Positions 16,886 through 26,035 of a stretch of DNA of 44,041 bases are shown in pieces. The notes under the pieces are model-generated. The model worked only from the letters and a program-made list of their open reading frames with translations, ran no database searches and was not told where the DNA came from. Where the stretch lies: positions 1 to 44,041 of the forward strand of contig CAVVNF010000031.1 in NCBI GenBank assembly GCA_963749535.1, written 5' to 3'. Position 1 is the stretch's first letter; every line of letters begins with the position of its first letter. The position numbers and the translations under genes were made by a program. This DNA comes from Chersky-299 sp963749535. Lineage in GTDB: Bacteria > Actinomycetota > Thermoleophilia > RBG-16-64-13.

Positions 16886-17646
16886 ATGCGTTTCAAGGAC
16901 AAGGTGGTTGTGATAACCGGCGCCGCTTCAGGTATCGGATCGGCGGCGACCAGGCTGTTCGCAGAGGAGGGCGCGAGCGTTCTCGCGGTGGGCCGAAACT
17001 CAGCCGCTCTGGACACGATAGTGGCCGGTGCAGGCGACAGAGTCAGCGCCTTTATCGCCGACGTCACGGAGCCCGAGCAGGTGGAGGCCGCCATGGCGGC
17101 GGCCGCGGACCGATATGGCGGCTCGACGTCGTGATCGCGAATGCTGGCACCTTCGGGGTGGCGGCAGCCATCGACGAGTATCCCGTCGATACCTTCACAG
17201 AGGTACTGAATGTCAATGTGACCGGCGTCTTTCTCACGATCAAGTACGCCGTTCCTCACCTGCGCAGGCGTGGAGGCGGCAGCATCGTCGTCACATCGAG
17301 TGCTCTGGCGGTCAAGGCGCTTCCTCACATGATCGCCTACCAAACGAGCAAGAATGCCCTCACGGGTCTGGTGAAGGCGGCGGCCGTGGAACTTGCGCCG
17401 GCCGGCATACGCGTCAACAGCGTGAATCCGGGGCTGGTCGACACGCCGATGATCCATCTCATCGAGCGCGAGATCTGCCCGGAGAACTGCGAGCAGGCCC
17501 GATCGATGATCCTCGAGGGCGCGCTGTTCAAGTACTACCTGGACCCGGAGGAAGTGGCCGAGGTGATACTTTTCCTCGCGAGCGAGAAGAGCCGCTCGTG
17601 CACCGGGGCCATGTATATGATGGACCAGGGTGTCACGCTGCTCTGA
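16886..17646 (+). CDS. Short-chain dehydrogenase/reductase, frameshifted
   Basis: This is a classical SDR that should oxidise or reduce a hydroxyl/keto group with NAD(P). The first part has KVVVITGAASGIGSAATRLF, the TGxxxGIG cofactor motif. The second part has IANAG, a conserved Ser in VVTSSALAVKA, YQTSKNA (the YxxxK catalytic pair) and VNSVNPGLVDTPM. The halves lie in different frames. Restoring one missing C near 17121 gives RYGGLDVVIANAG and a single protein of about 253 residues, a normal length. GAGGTGG lies upstream of the ATG. It sits between the UPF0261 gene and the Fe-S flavoenzyme in the same direction. The substrate is unknown; a ring-derived alcohol or beta-hydroxy acid is plausible. 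Confidence 0.8.
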
Positions 17647-17795
17647 ATTCCAGAGCGCACACGTGCGACCAGGCCGAGTTTCCCGAGAACGTACTTATTG
17701 GCACTACAAGGATCGGCCGTGTCTTGAGGTGCACGGGTTGATCTCGCTTTGCGAGCACGCGGGTGGGAGGACTTCAGACTAAGGGAGGCGCTGGG

Positions 17796-19887
17796 ATGGC
17801 CAAGTACAAGCGGGTCTTTGAGCCTTGGCAGATAAAGGGTGTGAGATTCAAGAACCGCATGCTCAAGACGCCCCAGGACATGAAATGGGCAGGCAAAGAC
17901 GGGTGTGTCTCTCAGGATCATCTCGACTACTACGAGGCTCTGGCGCGGGGCGGGGTCGGCGGGATCATAACCGACATGACCGGCATCGCGGATCCGCAGG
18001 GAACGGTGCCCGGATCGATCTCCGCCGCGAGCGATGCGATGCTTCCCGGGCTTACGGCGTTGGCCGCGGCCGCGCACAAGCATGATTGCCCTATCATCCT
18101 GCAGCTTGTCCACTGCGGGGCGAATGCCCAGTTCCCGCCAAGGCCGGGTAACGAGGGTTTCGTCGCCCTCGCGCCCTCAGATCTGGACAGGGACACGAAG
18201 AAGATGCTCTTTCACGGCTTCGATTCGTGGCCGCTTAGAGCGCTGACGATTTCAGATATCAAGGGGATCGTCGTCCAGTACGCGGACGCGGCGGAGCGGG
18301 CCAAGAAGAGCCGGGCTCGACGGCGTCGAGCTCCATGGTGACCACTACTACCTCATCAATTCCTTTCTGTCGCGTGTGTGGAATAGGCGAGATGACGAGT
18401 ACGGCGCGGGGTCGATGGAAAGCCGGTGCCGGTTTGCCTTGGAAGTCGTTCGAGCCTGTCGGGAGCGTGTCGGCGAGGACTATCTCCTGGGCATCAAGCT
18501 GAATGGAGCCGAGTACGGGGTCGCCGAGGGAACCACCTCGGAAGAGTGTCAGCAGTTTGCCACGTGGCTGGAAGCTGCCGGATGTGACTACTTCAACGTC
18601 GCGGCGGACGGCTACGCGGAATACGGTCGCATAGCTATCGCCGAGCAATTGTTCTACCCCGAGCCTCCCCGGCATCTGATCAAGGAGCTGGCTTCCATCG
18701 ATTTCAAGCAGGGGATGAACGTCCACGTGGCCGCGGCGGTCAAGAAAGTGGTGTCCGTTCCCGTGATAGCGGTCGGCAAGCTGGACGCTCCCCTCGGGGA
18801 AAAGTTCATCTCGGAAGGCAAGGTGGACGCCGTTGCCATCGGCCGGCGGCTGATCGCGGACCCGGACTACCCGAACAAGGTCCACGCCGGGCGGGAGGAC
18901 GATGTACGCCCCTGCACGTCCTGCATCACCTGTGAATCCCTCGCAGTGATGTCTTTGACAGATGGGGTCCGTTGTCAGGTCAATGCGTCGCTTGGCCGAG
19001 GAGCGGACGGCGAGAGGTTCGCCCCGGCGGAGAGTCCCAAGCGGGTCGCGGTGGTAGGAGGCGGTCCAGCCGGCATGGAGGCAGCCCGGGTCATGGCCCT
19101 CCGAGGGCACACGGTGACCCTTTACGAGAAAGAGGCCTACCTCGGTGGTCTGATGAACATGGCAGCCCTGGTGAAGGGCACGGAGGTCTTCGATCTGCCC
19201 GGCCTGGTCGACTACCAGAAGGGCCAGATATCGAAGCTCGGAGTGAAGGTGAGGCTGGGCGAGGAATTCTCTCTCGCGACATACGACAGCACCAGGCCGG
19301 ACGCAGTGGTAATTGCGGCCGGGGGACTTCCTCCCACCCTCGATATCCCCGGCATAGGCGGCAAGAACGTCGTCAGTAGCGCGGATCTGCAGAAGCGGGC
19401 CAAGCTGGCGTTGCGGCTGACCGGCGCCAAGGCCGTCGAGCGCCTGACTAAGCTTTGGATGCCCGTAGGAAAGAATGCCGTGATCATCGGGGGCGGGATC
19501 CAGGGGTGTGAAGCCGCTGAGTTTCTCATCAAGCGTGGTCGAGCGGTGACCATCACCGAGCCGTCGGACGAGTTGGGGACCGGTCTTCCGATCCTTCACT
19601 GGGAGTTGCTCCATCCTTGGCTACTTCTTAAGGGCGCGACGATCCTGACCGGGGTGACATACCACGAAGTAAACGAGAAAGGCCTGGTCATCACGGATGC
19701 GGAGGGGAGACCGCGTACGCTCGAGGCCGACTCAGTGATGGTGGCCCTCCCGTTGAAGCCGAACGCGGGACTTTACGACATGCTACTCGGCAAGGTCCCG
19801 GAGCTTCACATGATCGGGGACTGCAAGGAACCTGGACTTATGATCGATGCCATCGCGGCCGGCTTCGAGGTGGGGCGGATGGTGTAG
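17796..19887 (+). CDS. Old-Yellow-type NADH:flavin oxidoreductase, FMN/[4Fe-4S]/FAD (2,4-dienoyl-CoA reductase-like), frameshifted
   Basis: This is a multi-cofactor C=C reductase of the FadH/enoate reductase/trimethylamine dehydrogenase family. The N-terminal FMN TIM barrel begins with FEPWQIKGVRFKNRMLKTPQ. In the joined frame GLDGVELHGDHYYLINSFLS carries the His-rich active-site segment. An Fe-S motif follows (RPCTSCITC then RCQVN about 14 residues on). The C-terminal part has two nucleotide-binding motifs, VAVVGGGPAGMEAARVM for FAD and AVIIGGGIQGCEAAEFL for NAD(P)H. One extra A near 18309 breaks the frame (AERAKK then AGLDGVEL). The merged length is about 697 residues, slightly above FadH. 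The ATG at 17796 has GGGAGG nine bases upstream. The Cys spacing CxxCxxC differs from the usual CxxCxxxC. It probably reduces an unsaturated ring or enoyl intermediate. Confidence 0.82.
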
Positions 19888-19922
19888 GTGATCCGAAGGG
19901 TGCGATGCTGCGACGTATTTAG

Positions 19923-19951
19923 TTGACAAGGATTAGCGCGTAAACTAGCAT
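19923..19951 (+). promoter_or_regulatory. Candidate sigma-70-type promoter for the EthD/BKACE/PpsAB operon
   Basis: TTGACA (19923-19928), a 17-base spacer and TAGCAT (19946-19951) form a near-consensus promoter 150 bases ahead of the EthD-like gene. The transcribed leader (about 19958-20100) can fold: TCCCATGG (19974-19981) pairs exactly with CCATGGGA (20043-20050). A matching TTGACA-17-TAGCTT promoter occurs at 26573-26601. Confidence 0.5.
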
Positions 19952-20100
19952 GAGTAAAGCTTGATCGAGAAGGTCCCATGGGGGACCCGACCCAGGCGGC
20001 CGTATCGGCTGCTTCTCGGTCTGGCACCACGGGCCCCAGTCACCATGGGAAGACGCTCGGGGCCTTTCCGGCTCGGCTTCGACTAGGTTAGGAGGCGCTG

Positions 20101-20868
20101 ATGAGTGAGCTATTCCCGGCGAGAAGTATCGCGATAGAAGTGATCGGCTGCACTGATCCCGCTCGCATCAGGGAATTCAATCGTTGGTATGACCAGAAGC
20201 ACGTCAAGGAACTGAAACAGACTCCTGGTGTGGTGGACATCTACCGCTATCTCGACGTTCAGGCTGATTTTGGCGAGATAGGTGCTCGGTTCATGGCGCC
20301 GAGCGACAAGCCGGCCAGGTACGTTACCCTCTATCGGCTCGACGGGGACGACCCTTGGGGCGTCGCGCAAAGGTTGAAGGCGGACCAGCGGAAGAAGCGG
20401 TCGGACGGCCAACTGCCCGACTACTTCGAGGACTATGAGCTTACGGTCTGGGACTTCGTGGCTTGTCGCAAATCCGTTTCGTCGCCCGTTCGGCCGGAGA
20501 CGAGACTGCCCGATGGGATGCCGGAAGTCATTCTGTTGGTCTTCACCGGCTCGGATCCCGCAAGGCGCTTGGAGCACGACGACTGGTGGCTGTTCAGCCA
20601 TGCTCACGACCTGCTGGAGACTCCGGGCATGACGCAGTGCCAGCGGTACCGCAGCCTCGATCCCAGCCCCGCAGAGGGCGACGCGAATTCGTTGAACATC
20701 TATGAGTTTGACACTGATGACCCCGCGGGTGCGTTCGTCCGCATCCTGGAAGAAGACTTGAGCGTGCGCCGGCCGCAGGGGCGGTTTAGCCCGTACAGCC
20801 GCGCTTCCAAGCCTCACGCCAGTGGCCTGTACCGGCACTGGGATCCCATGAAGGGACGCTGGCAATAG
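20101..20868 (+). CDS. Tandem EthD-like / dimeric alpha-beta barrel protein
   Basis: This 255-residue protein appears to contain two ferredoxin-like alpha-beta barrel repeats. The first has FNRWYDQKHVKELKQTPGVV and the second DDWWLFSHAHDLLETPGM followed by RYRSLDP. Both fit the W-H-P-G pattern of EthD-type and related small barrel proteins, which act as oxygenase helpers, isomerases or structural units. No metal-binding cluster or signal peptide is visible. The ATG has TAGGAGGCGCTG immediately upstream. It is the first gene after a good promoter and lies 52 bases ahead of the second altered BKACE copy, so it is the likely leading gene of module 2. The biochemical role is unknown; a small-molecule cyclase or isomerase is possible. 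Confidence 0.6.
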   Translation: MSELFPARSIAIEVIGCTDPARIREFNRWYDQKHVKELKQTPGVVDIYRYLDVQADFGEIGARFMAPSDKPARYVTLYRLDGDDPWGVAQRLKADQRKKRSDGQLPDYFEDYELTVWDFVACRKSVSSPVRPETRLPDGMPEVILLVFTGSDPARRLEHDDWWLFSHAHDLLETPGMTQCQRYRSLDPSPAEGDANSLNIYEFDTDDPAGAFVRILEEDLSVRRPQGRFSPYSRASKPHASGLYRHWDPMKGRWQ

Positions 20869-20920
20869 CTACAGACTGATCAACGCGGTATATCAACCAG
20901 GATTCATGAAGGAGGAGCAG

Positions 20921-21934
20921 ATGGCACGAGAGTACGATTGGTCAAAATACCCGAAGGTCGGGATGTACGACTACACGCCCGAAGAGATCGCCTACTGGCC
21001 GATGCAGGCAGTGGATCCCAAATGGAAGATCCCACCGAAGGTTTCGATCCAGGTGGCCATCTCGGGTGGGGGCGCCCGCATCACCCCGGCCCAGAACCCG
21101 TATCATCCCGGCGCGAATCTCGACAATATCTACGATTCCGCCGACGAGGTGCTGGCTCTCAAAGAGGGGCCTTCTGTAGTCCACTTCGACCACGACCTGT
21201 ACTCGCTGCAGACACGTGCCGGCGAGAAGATGCTCCCGGGCGATTCGTATCTCTACGTGGTACGTCCCCTGATCGAGAAGTACGGGTGGGACAAACTATG
21301 CACGCACATCAACTGCCTGCGCGGCGATCTCGAGCAGCAGATGAAGCCGATCGTCACCGGCCTGTGCGAGCTGACCTACACGCATGCGCGGACCTCGGAA
21401 CTCTGGCTGAGGACGATCATCCCCATATACAACGAGAACGGCGTCAAAGCGGAGGTCGTCGCTCACGTCAACAGTGAGATCGGCCTTGCGAAACGGATCC
21501 TGATAGATTCAGGCCTCATGCCGAGCCCGAATCTCTGGAACCTTCTCTTCGGCCTGCCGGTAAAAGGGCCCAGGTGGCACTTCGAGTACGTGCCGAACGA
21601 AGTCGCCATGTGCCAGGCGCTTGTGAACGCCGTCGAGCGCATCCGCGAGATCGACCCGAACCCGTTCATCACCATCGAAGCCGGCGGACGTCCCTCTCGC
21701 TACATGGTCGTGCTGGCCATGCTCCTAGGACTTCACATCCGGGTGGGCATGGAAGACACGGTGTTCCAGTATCCCCACAAGGACGATCCCTGCAAGAACA
21801 ACGCGGAAGAAGTGACCTGGGCCATCCAGACGGCCAGGATGCTCGGCCGTGAAGTCATGACGCCTGCCGAATTCCGCGAGGCGATCGGTCTGCGCCCGAG
21901 GACGGGCAACGATCCAGACGCCTACAGAATGTAG
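20921..21934 (+). CDS. BKACE-like protein (DUF849) with altered metal motif, copy 2
   Basis: This is a close paralogue of the protein at 11862-12881, roughly three quarters identical by eye and co-linear throughout. It shares the extra N-terminal YDWSKYPKVGMYDYTPEEIA segment, KVSIQVAISGGGARITPAQN, the altered metal motif VVHFDHD (HxD instead of HxH) and the retained IRVGMEDTVFQYP Glu. The ATG at 20921 is favoured because AAGGAGG (20909-20915) lies six bases upstream; an earlier ATG overlaps that site. Length is 337 residues. It sits directly ahead of the PpsB-like and second PpsA-like genes, mirroring its copy ahead of the first PpsA-like gene. Repeated pairing of this BKACE subtype with the phosphohistidine subunit suggests a shared pathway step. 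Confidence 0.82.
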   Translation: MAREYDWSKYPKVGMYDYTPEEIAYWPMQAVDPKWKIPPKVSIQVAISGGGARITPAQNPYHPGANLDNIYDSADEVLALKEGPSVVHFDHDLYSLQTRAGEKMLPGDSYLYVVRPLIEKYGWDKLCTHINCLRGDLEQQMKPIVTGLCELTYTHARTSELWLRTIIPIYNENGVKAEVVAHVNSEIGLAKRILIDSGLMPSPNLWNLLFGLPVKGPRWHFEYVPNEVAMCQALVNAVERIREIDPNPFITIEAGGRPSRYMVVLAMLLGLHIRVGMEDTVFQYPHKDDPCKNNAEEVTWAIQTARMLGREVMTPAEFREAIGLRPRTGNDPDAYRM

Positions 21935-22128
21935 TTCTCGGCCGGCGAACGGGCGAGAGAGACAGCCGGAGACACACTACGTATAAGGAGTCTACGGATA
22001 GATGACCTGCAGGTCCGGGGTCGTGTCGTGCAGCAAGGCGGCCGACCCCGACCGCGCGCTTCGTCGAGCGCCTGAGCCACGTGTTTGATGATGGTCTAGG
22101 CGGAGGAACGACGTCTCGAGGAGGACGA

Positions 22129-23163
22129 GTGGAACGTCTCATTTATCGCTTCGATGAACTCGGCCAGGCCGACAGTGAGAGAGCGGGCAAGAAGTGCGCC
22201 AATCTCGGCGAGTTGACGCAAGCTGGTTTTCGGGTCCCTCCTGGGTTCGCGGTGGCTCTGCAGGCGTACACCCGTTTTATGACCGAAACCGGTGTCAGGG
22301 CCAGGATCGACGAGTGGTCGAGTTCTTTCGCCGCCGATCCGAACAGCACCTCCGACATGAGCAAATACGAGGAAGCCTCTGTAGTCATACGCCGGATGGT
22401 GGAAGAGACGGACATGCCGGCCGACATCGAGGCGGCTATACGGGAACATTACGCTGCGCTCTGCGAGGCGACGGGTGTGGATCCAGTACCGGTGGCCACC
22501 CGTTCTGCGGGACCGGCAAGCCATCCGGGCCAATATGAGTCCTACCTTCTGGTCAAAGGTGCCGCAGACGTCGTCGGTTTCGTCAGGAAGGTCTGGGCCA
22601 GCACATTCAACACTCGCTCTCTCATCGCTCGGGCCCGTGCCGGGCTGCCACTCAGCTACGACCCCATCGGTGTCGCGGTGCTGCAGATGGTCGACGCCAA
22701 GGCGGCAGGAGTCATGTTCACGACCAATCCGTCCGACGGGGATACATCGAAGATCTTCATCGAGGCCAACTGGGGGCTGGGGGAGTCGGTCGTCGCCGGC
22801 GAAGTGACTCCCGACTCGTTCCTGGTGGACAAGGCTTCGTGTGAGATCGTCAAGCGGAGTATCTGCCAGAAGAAGACCTGGTTCACGCTCGACCCCGCTA
22901 CGGGCAGGCCTACCTTCCAGGAGGTTCCCGAGGACAAGAAGGACGCCCCGACTCTAACGGACGCCGAGGTCCAGGAAATCGCCAAGGGGGGCGTTCGCAT
23001 CGAGGAGCATTTCGGGGGGGCTCAGGACATCGAGTGGGCGGTGGATGCTGCCGGCGACCTGCCCGAGAGCGTCATGTTCCTGCAGACTCGGCCGGCTAAG
23101 CACGTGGCCGAGAAGAAGAATCCGACCGACCGGATCATCGACTTCATGCTGCGTGGACTCTAG
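22129..23163 (+). CDS. ATP-grasp (PPDK/PEP-synthase N-terminal) subunit, phenylphosphate synthase PpsB-like
   Basis: This 344-residue protein equals the N-terminal, ATP-binding part of PEP synthase/pyruvate phosphate dikinase. It begins FDELGQADSERAGKKCANLG and AGFRVPPGFAVALQAY, then VATRSAG, VVAGEVTPDSFLVDKASC, and ends QDIEWAVD and MFLQTRPAKH, the usual end of the PPDK_N domain. It has no phosphohistidine domain and no PEP-binding barrel. This is the layout of the 40-kDa subunit of phenylphosphate synthase, whose job is to transfer the beta-phosphate of ATP to the His of the larger subunit. The GTG start at 22129 has GAGGAGGAC just upstream. The second PpsA-like gene follows after 58 bases. 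It is the only ATP-grasp partner for two PpsA-like subunits in the window. Confidence 0.83.
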   Translation: MERLIYRFDELGQADSERAGKKCANLGELTQAGFRVPPGFAVALQAYTRFMTETGVRARIDEWSSSFAADPNSTSDMSKYEEASVVIRRMVEETDMPADIEAAIREHYAALCEATGVDPVPVATRSAGPASHPGQYESYLLVKGAADVVGFVRKVWASTFNTRSLIARARAGLPLSYDPIGVAVLQMVDAKAAGVMFTTNPSDGDTSKIFIEANWGLGESVVAGEVTPDSFLVDKASCEIVKRSICQKKTWFTLDPATGRPTFQEVPEDKKDAPTLTDAEVQEIAKGGVRIEEHFGGAQDIEWAVDAAGDLPESVMFLQTRPAKHVAEKKNPTDRIIDFMLRGL

Positions 23164-23221
23164 CGACAGAATTGGCGAGCGAGCCGCATCTGACTCAGTG
23201 ACCAGAACCCAAGGGGAGACG

Positions 23222-24898
23222 ATGGCAGCTGTATACGGTGTGACCCAGTTTGAGTTGGACGACGACGATGTCAAGAATTACGGCGCGTGGTTCTGCGACG
23301 TGACCCACGGGACCCCTCCCTGGAAGCCTCTTTATGTGATCCACTCCTGGCTGTGGCCCGGCTATCGCTCTATTCAGCGCGCTTACGAGAAGCTTTCCGT
23401 CCCCACCAGCAAGGGCTGGGACATCAGGTTGAAGGACGGATATCCCTATCCCAGTGTGATGCTGACCACGGACGAAGAGGCAAAGGAGCGGGCGGTCGCC
23501 TTCAGGGACAAGATCCGGCCCTACATCGAGGATACGGCCGGGCTCTGGAACGTGGCCAAGATGGACCTTCTCGAAACGTATGAAGACCTCAAGAAGAAAT
23601 ACGGCCTGGATACCTACGAGTCCATCAAGCGATTGAGCAACATAGATCTCCTTGAGCTCGTGGACGACTACCGGCCGGTCAACACGAAGCAATGGGACGT
23701 GCACATGGACTTCTTCGTCCCTGTGTTCTATCTCTTCGGTCTGTTCGAGAACATGTGCCGCGATCTGCTCGGCATCGACCACACCAACGCCCTGTTTTCG
23801 AAGGCGATGGGCGGCTTCGACAGCATGACCATGAACTTCAACAGGGAGATCTGGAAGCTGGGGGCGCGGGCACTCGGGTTAGGGTTGGAGAGCGTCTTCT
23901 CCGGCGTCGAAGACGGCGAAGTTCTGCTGCGGGAGCTGGGGTCGAGCGAAGCCGGCAAGCTGTGGCTGGGTGAATATGCGGATTTCCTCAAAGTCTTCGG
24001 CTGGCGGTGCGACCGCATGCTCGATTGGTCCACTCCCACGTGGTTGGAGAAGCCCAGCTTAGGTCTGCCCGCCATCAAGATGGCGGTGGCCACCAAGGGG
24101 AGCTCGAGCATCAGCGCCAAGCGTGAGTTGGCCCAGAGGGAGCGGGTTGAGGCCGAGAAGGGCCTTCTCGCTCAAGTTTCCGTCGATCAGAGGGACTGGT
24201 TCGAGGCCTTGATGAAAGCCGCCCAGGTGGCCGGCTACTGGAGCGAGGACCACAACTACTACTGCGACCTGTACGCTGCCGCGCTCGGCCGCTGGATAAC
24301 CAGGGAGATCGGGCGCCGGTTCGCCGAGGCCAACGTCATCGACGATCCGGAAGATGTCTACTTCCTGATCTTCGAAGACATCTACCGCGCTCTGATACCG
24401 ATGGGCCGCGTCAAGCTTCAGGAACGTGTCGCCGCCCGCAAGGCCGAGTGGGAAGGGTACCTCACCGTCGCGCCGGAGATGCTCGTCGGCGATCCTGCCG
24501 TTATGGGCCTGATGACGAAGAAAGACCCCGTCATGATCGCTGCTTTCGCCCTCCCCAACGTCCGGGAAGATCTTAAAGCCGACCTGTACGGCGGCGGCTC
24601 GGCTCCCGGCATGGTGGAGGGCGTGGCTCGGGTCATCATGACCGAGAACGAGTTGGGTGAGCTGCAGCCGGGAGAGATCCTGGTGGCTCCCGGCACCAGT
24701 TCGCAGTGGACTCCGGCCTTCGAGATCATCAAGGGCATCGTCACAGACGGTGGTGGCGCCTTGTCTCATGCCGTCATCGTGGCGAGAGAATATGGCATCC
24801 CTGCCGTTACCGGATGCCAGCAGGCGACCAGGAAGATCAAGACCGGCGACAAGCTCCGGGTCGATGGCGATCTTGGGATCGTCTTCATAAACAGGTGA
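23222..24898 (+). CDS. PEP-synthase-like phosphohistidine subunit, phenylphosphate synthase PpsA-like, copy 2
   Basis: This 558-residue paralogue of 13798-15471 is co-linear and clearly similar along its length. It shares WFCDVTHGTPPWKPLY near the N-terminus, a central YLFGLFENM..RDLLGIDH helix-rich region, EDHNYYCDLY, and the C-terminal swivelling domain GGALSHAVIVAREYGIPAVTG with phospho-carrier His516. The ATG at 23222 with AGGGGAGACG upstream is chosen over longer reading frames that overlap the PpsB-like gene. It should accept phosphate from the PpsB-like subunit and pass it to a small hydroxylated acceptor. The most divergent stretch between the copies is about residues 215-300, which might reflect acceptor specificity (inference). 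Confidence 0.82.
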   Translation: MAAVYGVTQFELDDDDVKNYGAWFCDVTHGTPPWKPLYVIHSWLWPGYRSIQRAYEKLSVPTSKGWDIRLKDGYPYPSVMLTTDEEAKERAVAFRDKIRPYIEDTAGLWNVAKMDLLETYEDLKKKYGLDTYESIKRLSNIDLLELVDDYRPVNTKQWDVHMDFFVPVFYLFGLFENMCRDLLGIDHTNALFSKAMGGFDSMTMNFNREIWKLGARALGLGLESVFSGVEDGEVLLRELGSSEAGKLWLGEYADFLKVFGWRCDRMLDWSTPTWLEKPSLGLPAIKMAVATKGSSSISAKRELAQRERVEAEKGLLAQVSVDQRDWFEALMKAAQVAGYWSEDHNYYCDLYAAALGRWITREIGRRFAEANVIDDPEDVYFLIFEDIYRALIPMGRVKLQERVAARKAEWEGYLTVAPEMLVGDPAVMGLMTKKDPVMIAAFALPNVREDLKADLYGGGSAPGMVEGVARVIMTENELGELQPGEILVAPGTSSQWTPAFEIIKGIVTDGGGALSHAVIVAREYGIPAVTGCQQATRKIKTGDKLRVDGDLGIVFINR

Positions 24899-24911
24899 CG
24901 GCATCACAATA

Positions 24912-25907
24912 ATGGACGGCGCCGGAGACCGATCGGACAGGGCCCCTGTGCGTCTCATGGCCATGTCGGAGCTTGAGAGAGCCGCGGGAGTGCCGCGCAG
25001 CACGATCCACTACTATCTGCGCGAGGGCTTGCTGCCCGGCCCGACCAGGACCGCGACAAACAGGACTCTATACACCGATTCGCACCTGGACCTGCTACGC
25101 GAGATCCGCCGATTGCAACTGGACGGCTTGCCGCTCGACGCCATCAAGTCCAGAGTGGAGACCGCGGTCAGCTCAGTAAGACCGGAAGAGGTCGATCTGA
25201 GCAAACAGTCGGAGGCTCTTCGCCGATCGATACTGGAGACCGCCGCGCGTGCCTTTGCCGCAAATGGCTACAAGAGGACGCGCGTCGCCGACATCATTCG
25301 CAAACTCGGCATCACGCCGCAGCTCTTCTATAGCCAGTTTCCAACGAAGCTCAAGCTCTTCCTGGAATGTCTCGACGTGTTTTCGGAGTGGGCGATAGCT
25401 TTGACGGAACCGCGCACGGTCACTGAGGCAGACACGGCTAAGCACGCCGCGCTACGCGCTTTCGGCTACCTCGGGCTCCGAGAGATAAGTCCGGATCTTC
25501 TGCGTCTCGCGCGAGCGGAAGCCATGCAAGAGGATGTGGACAGCGTAGAGGTATTGCGTAAGAGCTACGAGCGGCTGGTCCACACGGTGCTTCCCGATCT
25601 ACTCGCGCTCCATCGGTCGGACCGGCCTGCGCCGTTTCCGTCCGACGAACTTGTCGCTCACGCCTTCATGGGGATACTCGAAGCAACGGTTGGGCGCCTT
25701 TCTTGGGACGACAAGTATTCGAAGCGCGACGTACTGCTCACGGTGTTGTACCTCTGGCTGGGAATCGAGGCGGTCTACACGGGAAGCCTTACGGTGGAAG
25801 ACTCGCGTCGTCGAGAATACGAAGAATGGGTGGAGCACTTGGCTCAGTCTCCGGTGCCGGTTCCTCGGCAGATTCGGCAAGACTCGGGTGCGGATCCGGC
25901 TGGATAG
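24912..25907 (+). CDS. Dual-HTH transcriptional regulator: MerR-type plus TetR-type domain, second copy
   Basis: This is a paralogue of the regulator at 10449-11450 with the same two-domain order. MerR-type HTH at about residues 16-80 (MSELERAAGVPRSTIHYYLR, EGLLPGP, YTDSHLDLLREIRRLQLDGL), TetR-type HTH at about 105-160 (ILETAARAFAANGYKRTRVA, DIIRKLGITPQLFYSQF, TKLKLFLECLDVF), then a helical ligand-type region. It is 331 residues from the ATG at 24912; translation could begin nearer the MerR domain at a GTG or ATG 12-17 codons later. It lies 13 bases after the PpsA-like gene, so it is co-transcribed with module 2. Plausible targets are the promoters at 19923 and 26573, the latter followed by a 19-bp palindrome. 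Confidence 0.8.
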   Translation: MDGAGDRSDRAPVRLMAMSELERAAGVPRSTIHYYLREGLLPGPTRTATNRTLYTDSHLDLLREIRRLQLDGLPLDAIKSRVETAVSSVRPEEVDLSKQSEALRRSILETAARAFAANGYKRTRVADIIRKLGITPQLFYSQFPTKLKLFLECLDVFSEWAIALTEPRTVTEADTAKHAALRAFGYLGLREISPDLLRLARAEAMQEDVDSVEVLRKSYERLVHTVLPDLLALHRSDRPAPFPSDELVAHAFMGILEATVGRLSWDDKYSKRDVLLTVLYLWLGIEAVYTGSLTVEDSRRREYEEWVEHLAQSPVPVPRQIRQDSGADPAG

Positions 25908-26035
25908 CGTGAGCACGGGTGCCACCGGAGCCGGCGGGAGAGGGATCGGCCAGCGTGCTCCAGAGGTCGTAGGTCGTTGGAAATCCGCTCGCAGCTGAAC
26001 GGCTGGGTCGGAGCAATCGTCGGAAAGGGGCCGTC

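Noticed and set aside
18259..19614. 451-codon minus-strand frame opposite the flavoenzyme
   Set aside because: No recognisable motif, while the plus strand encodes two clear nucleotide-binding motifs and an Fe-S site here.
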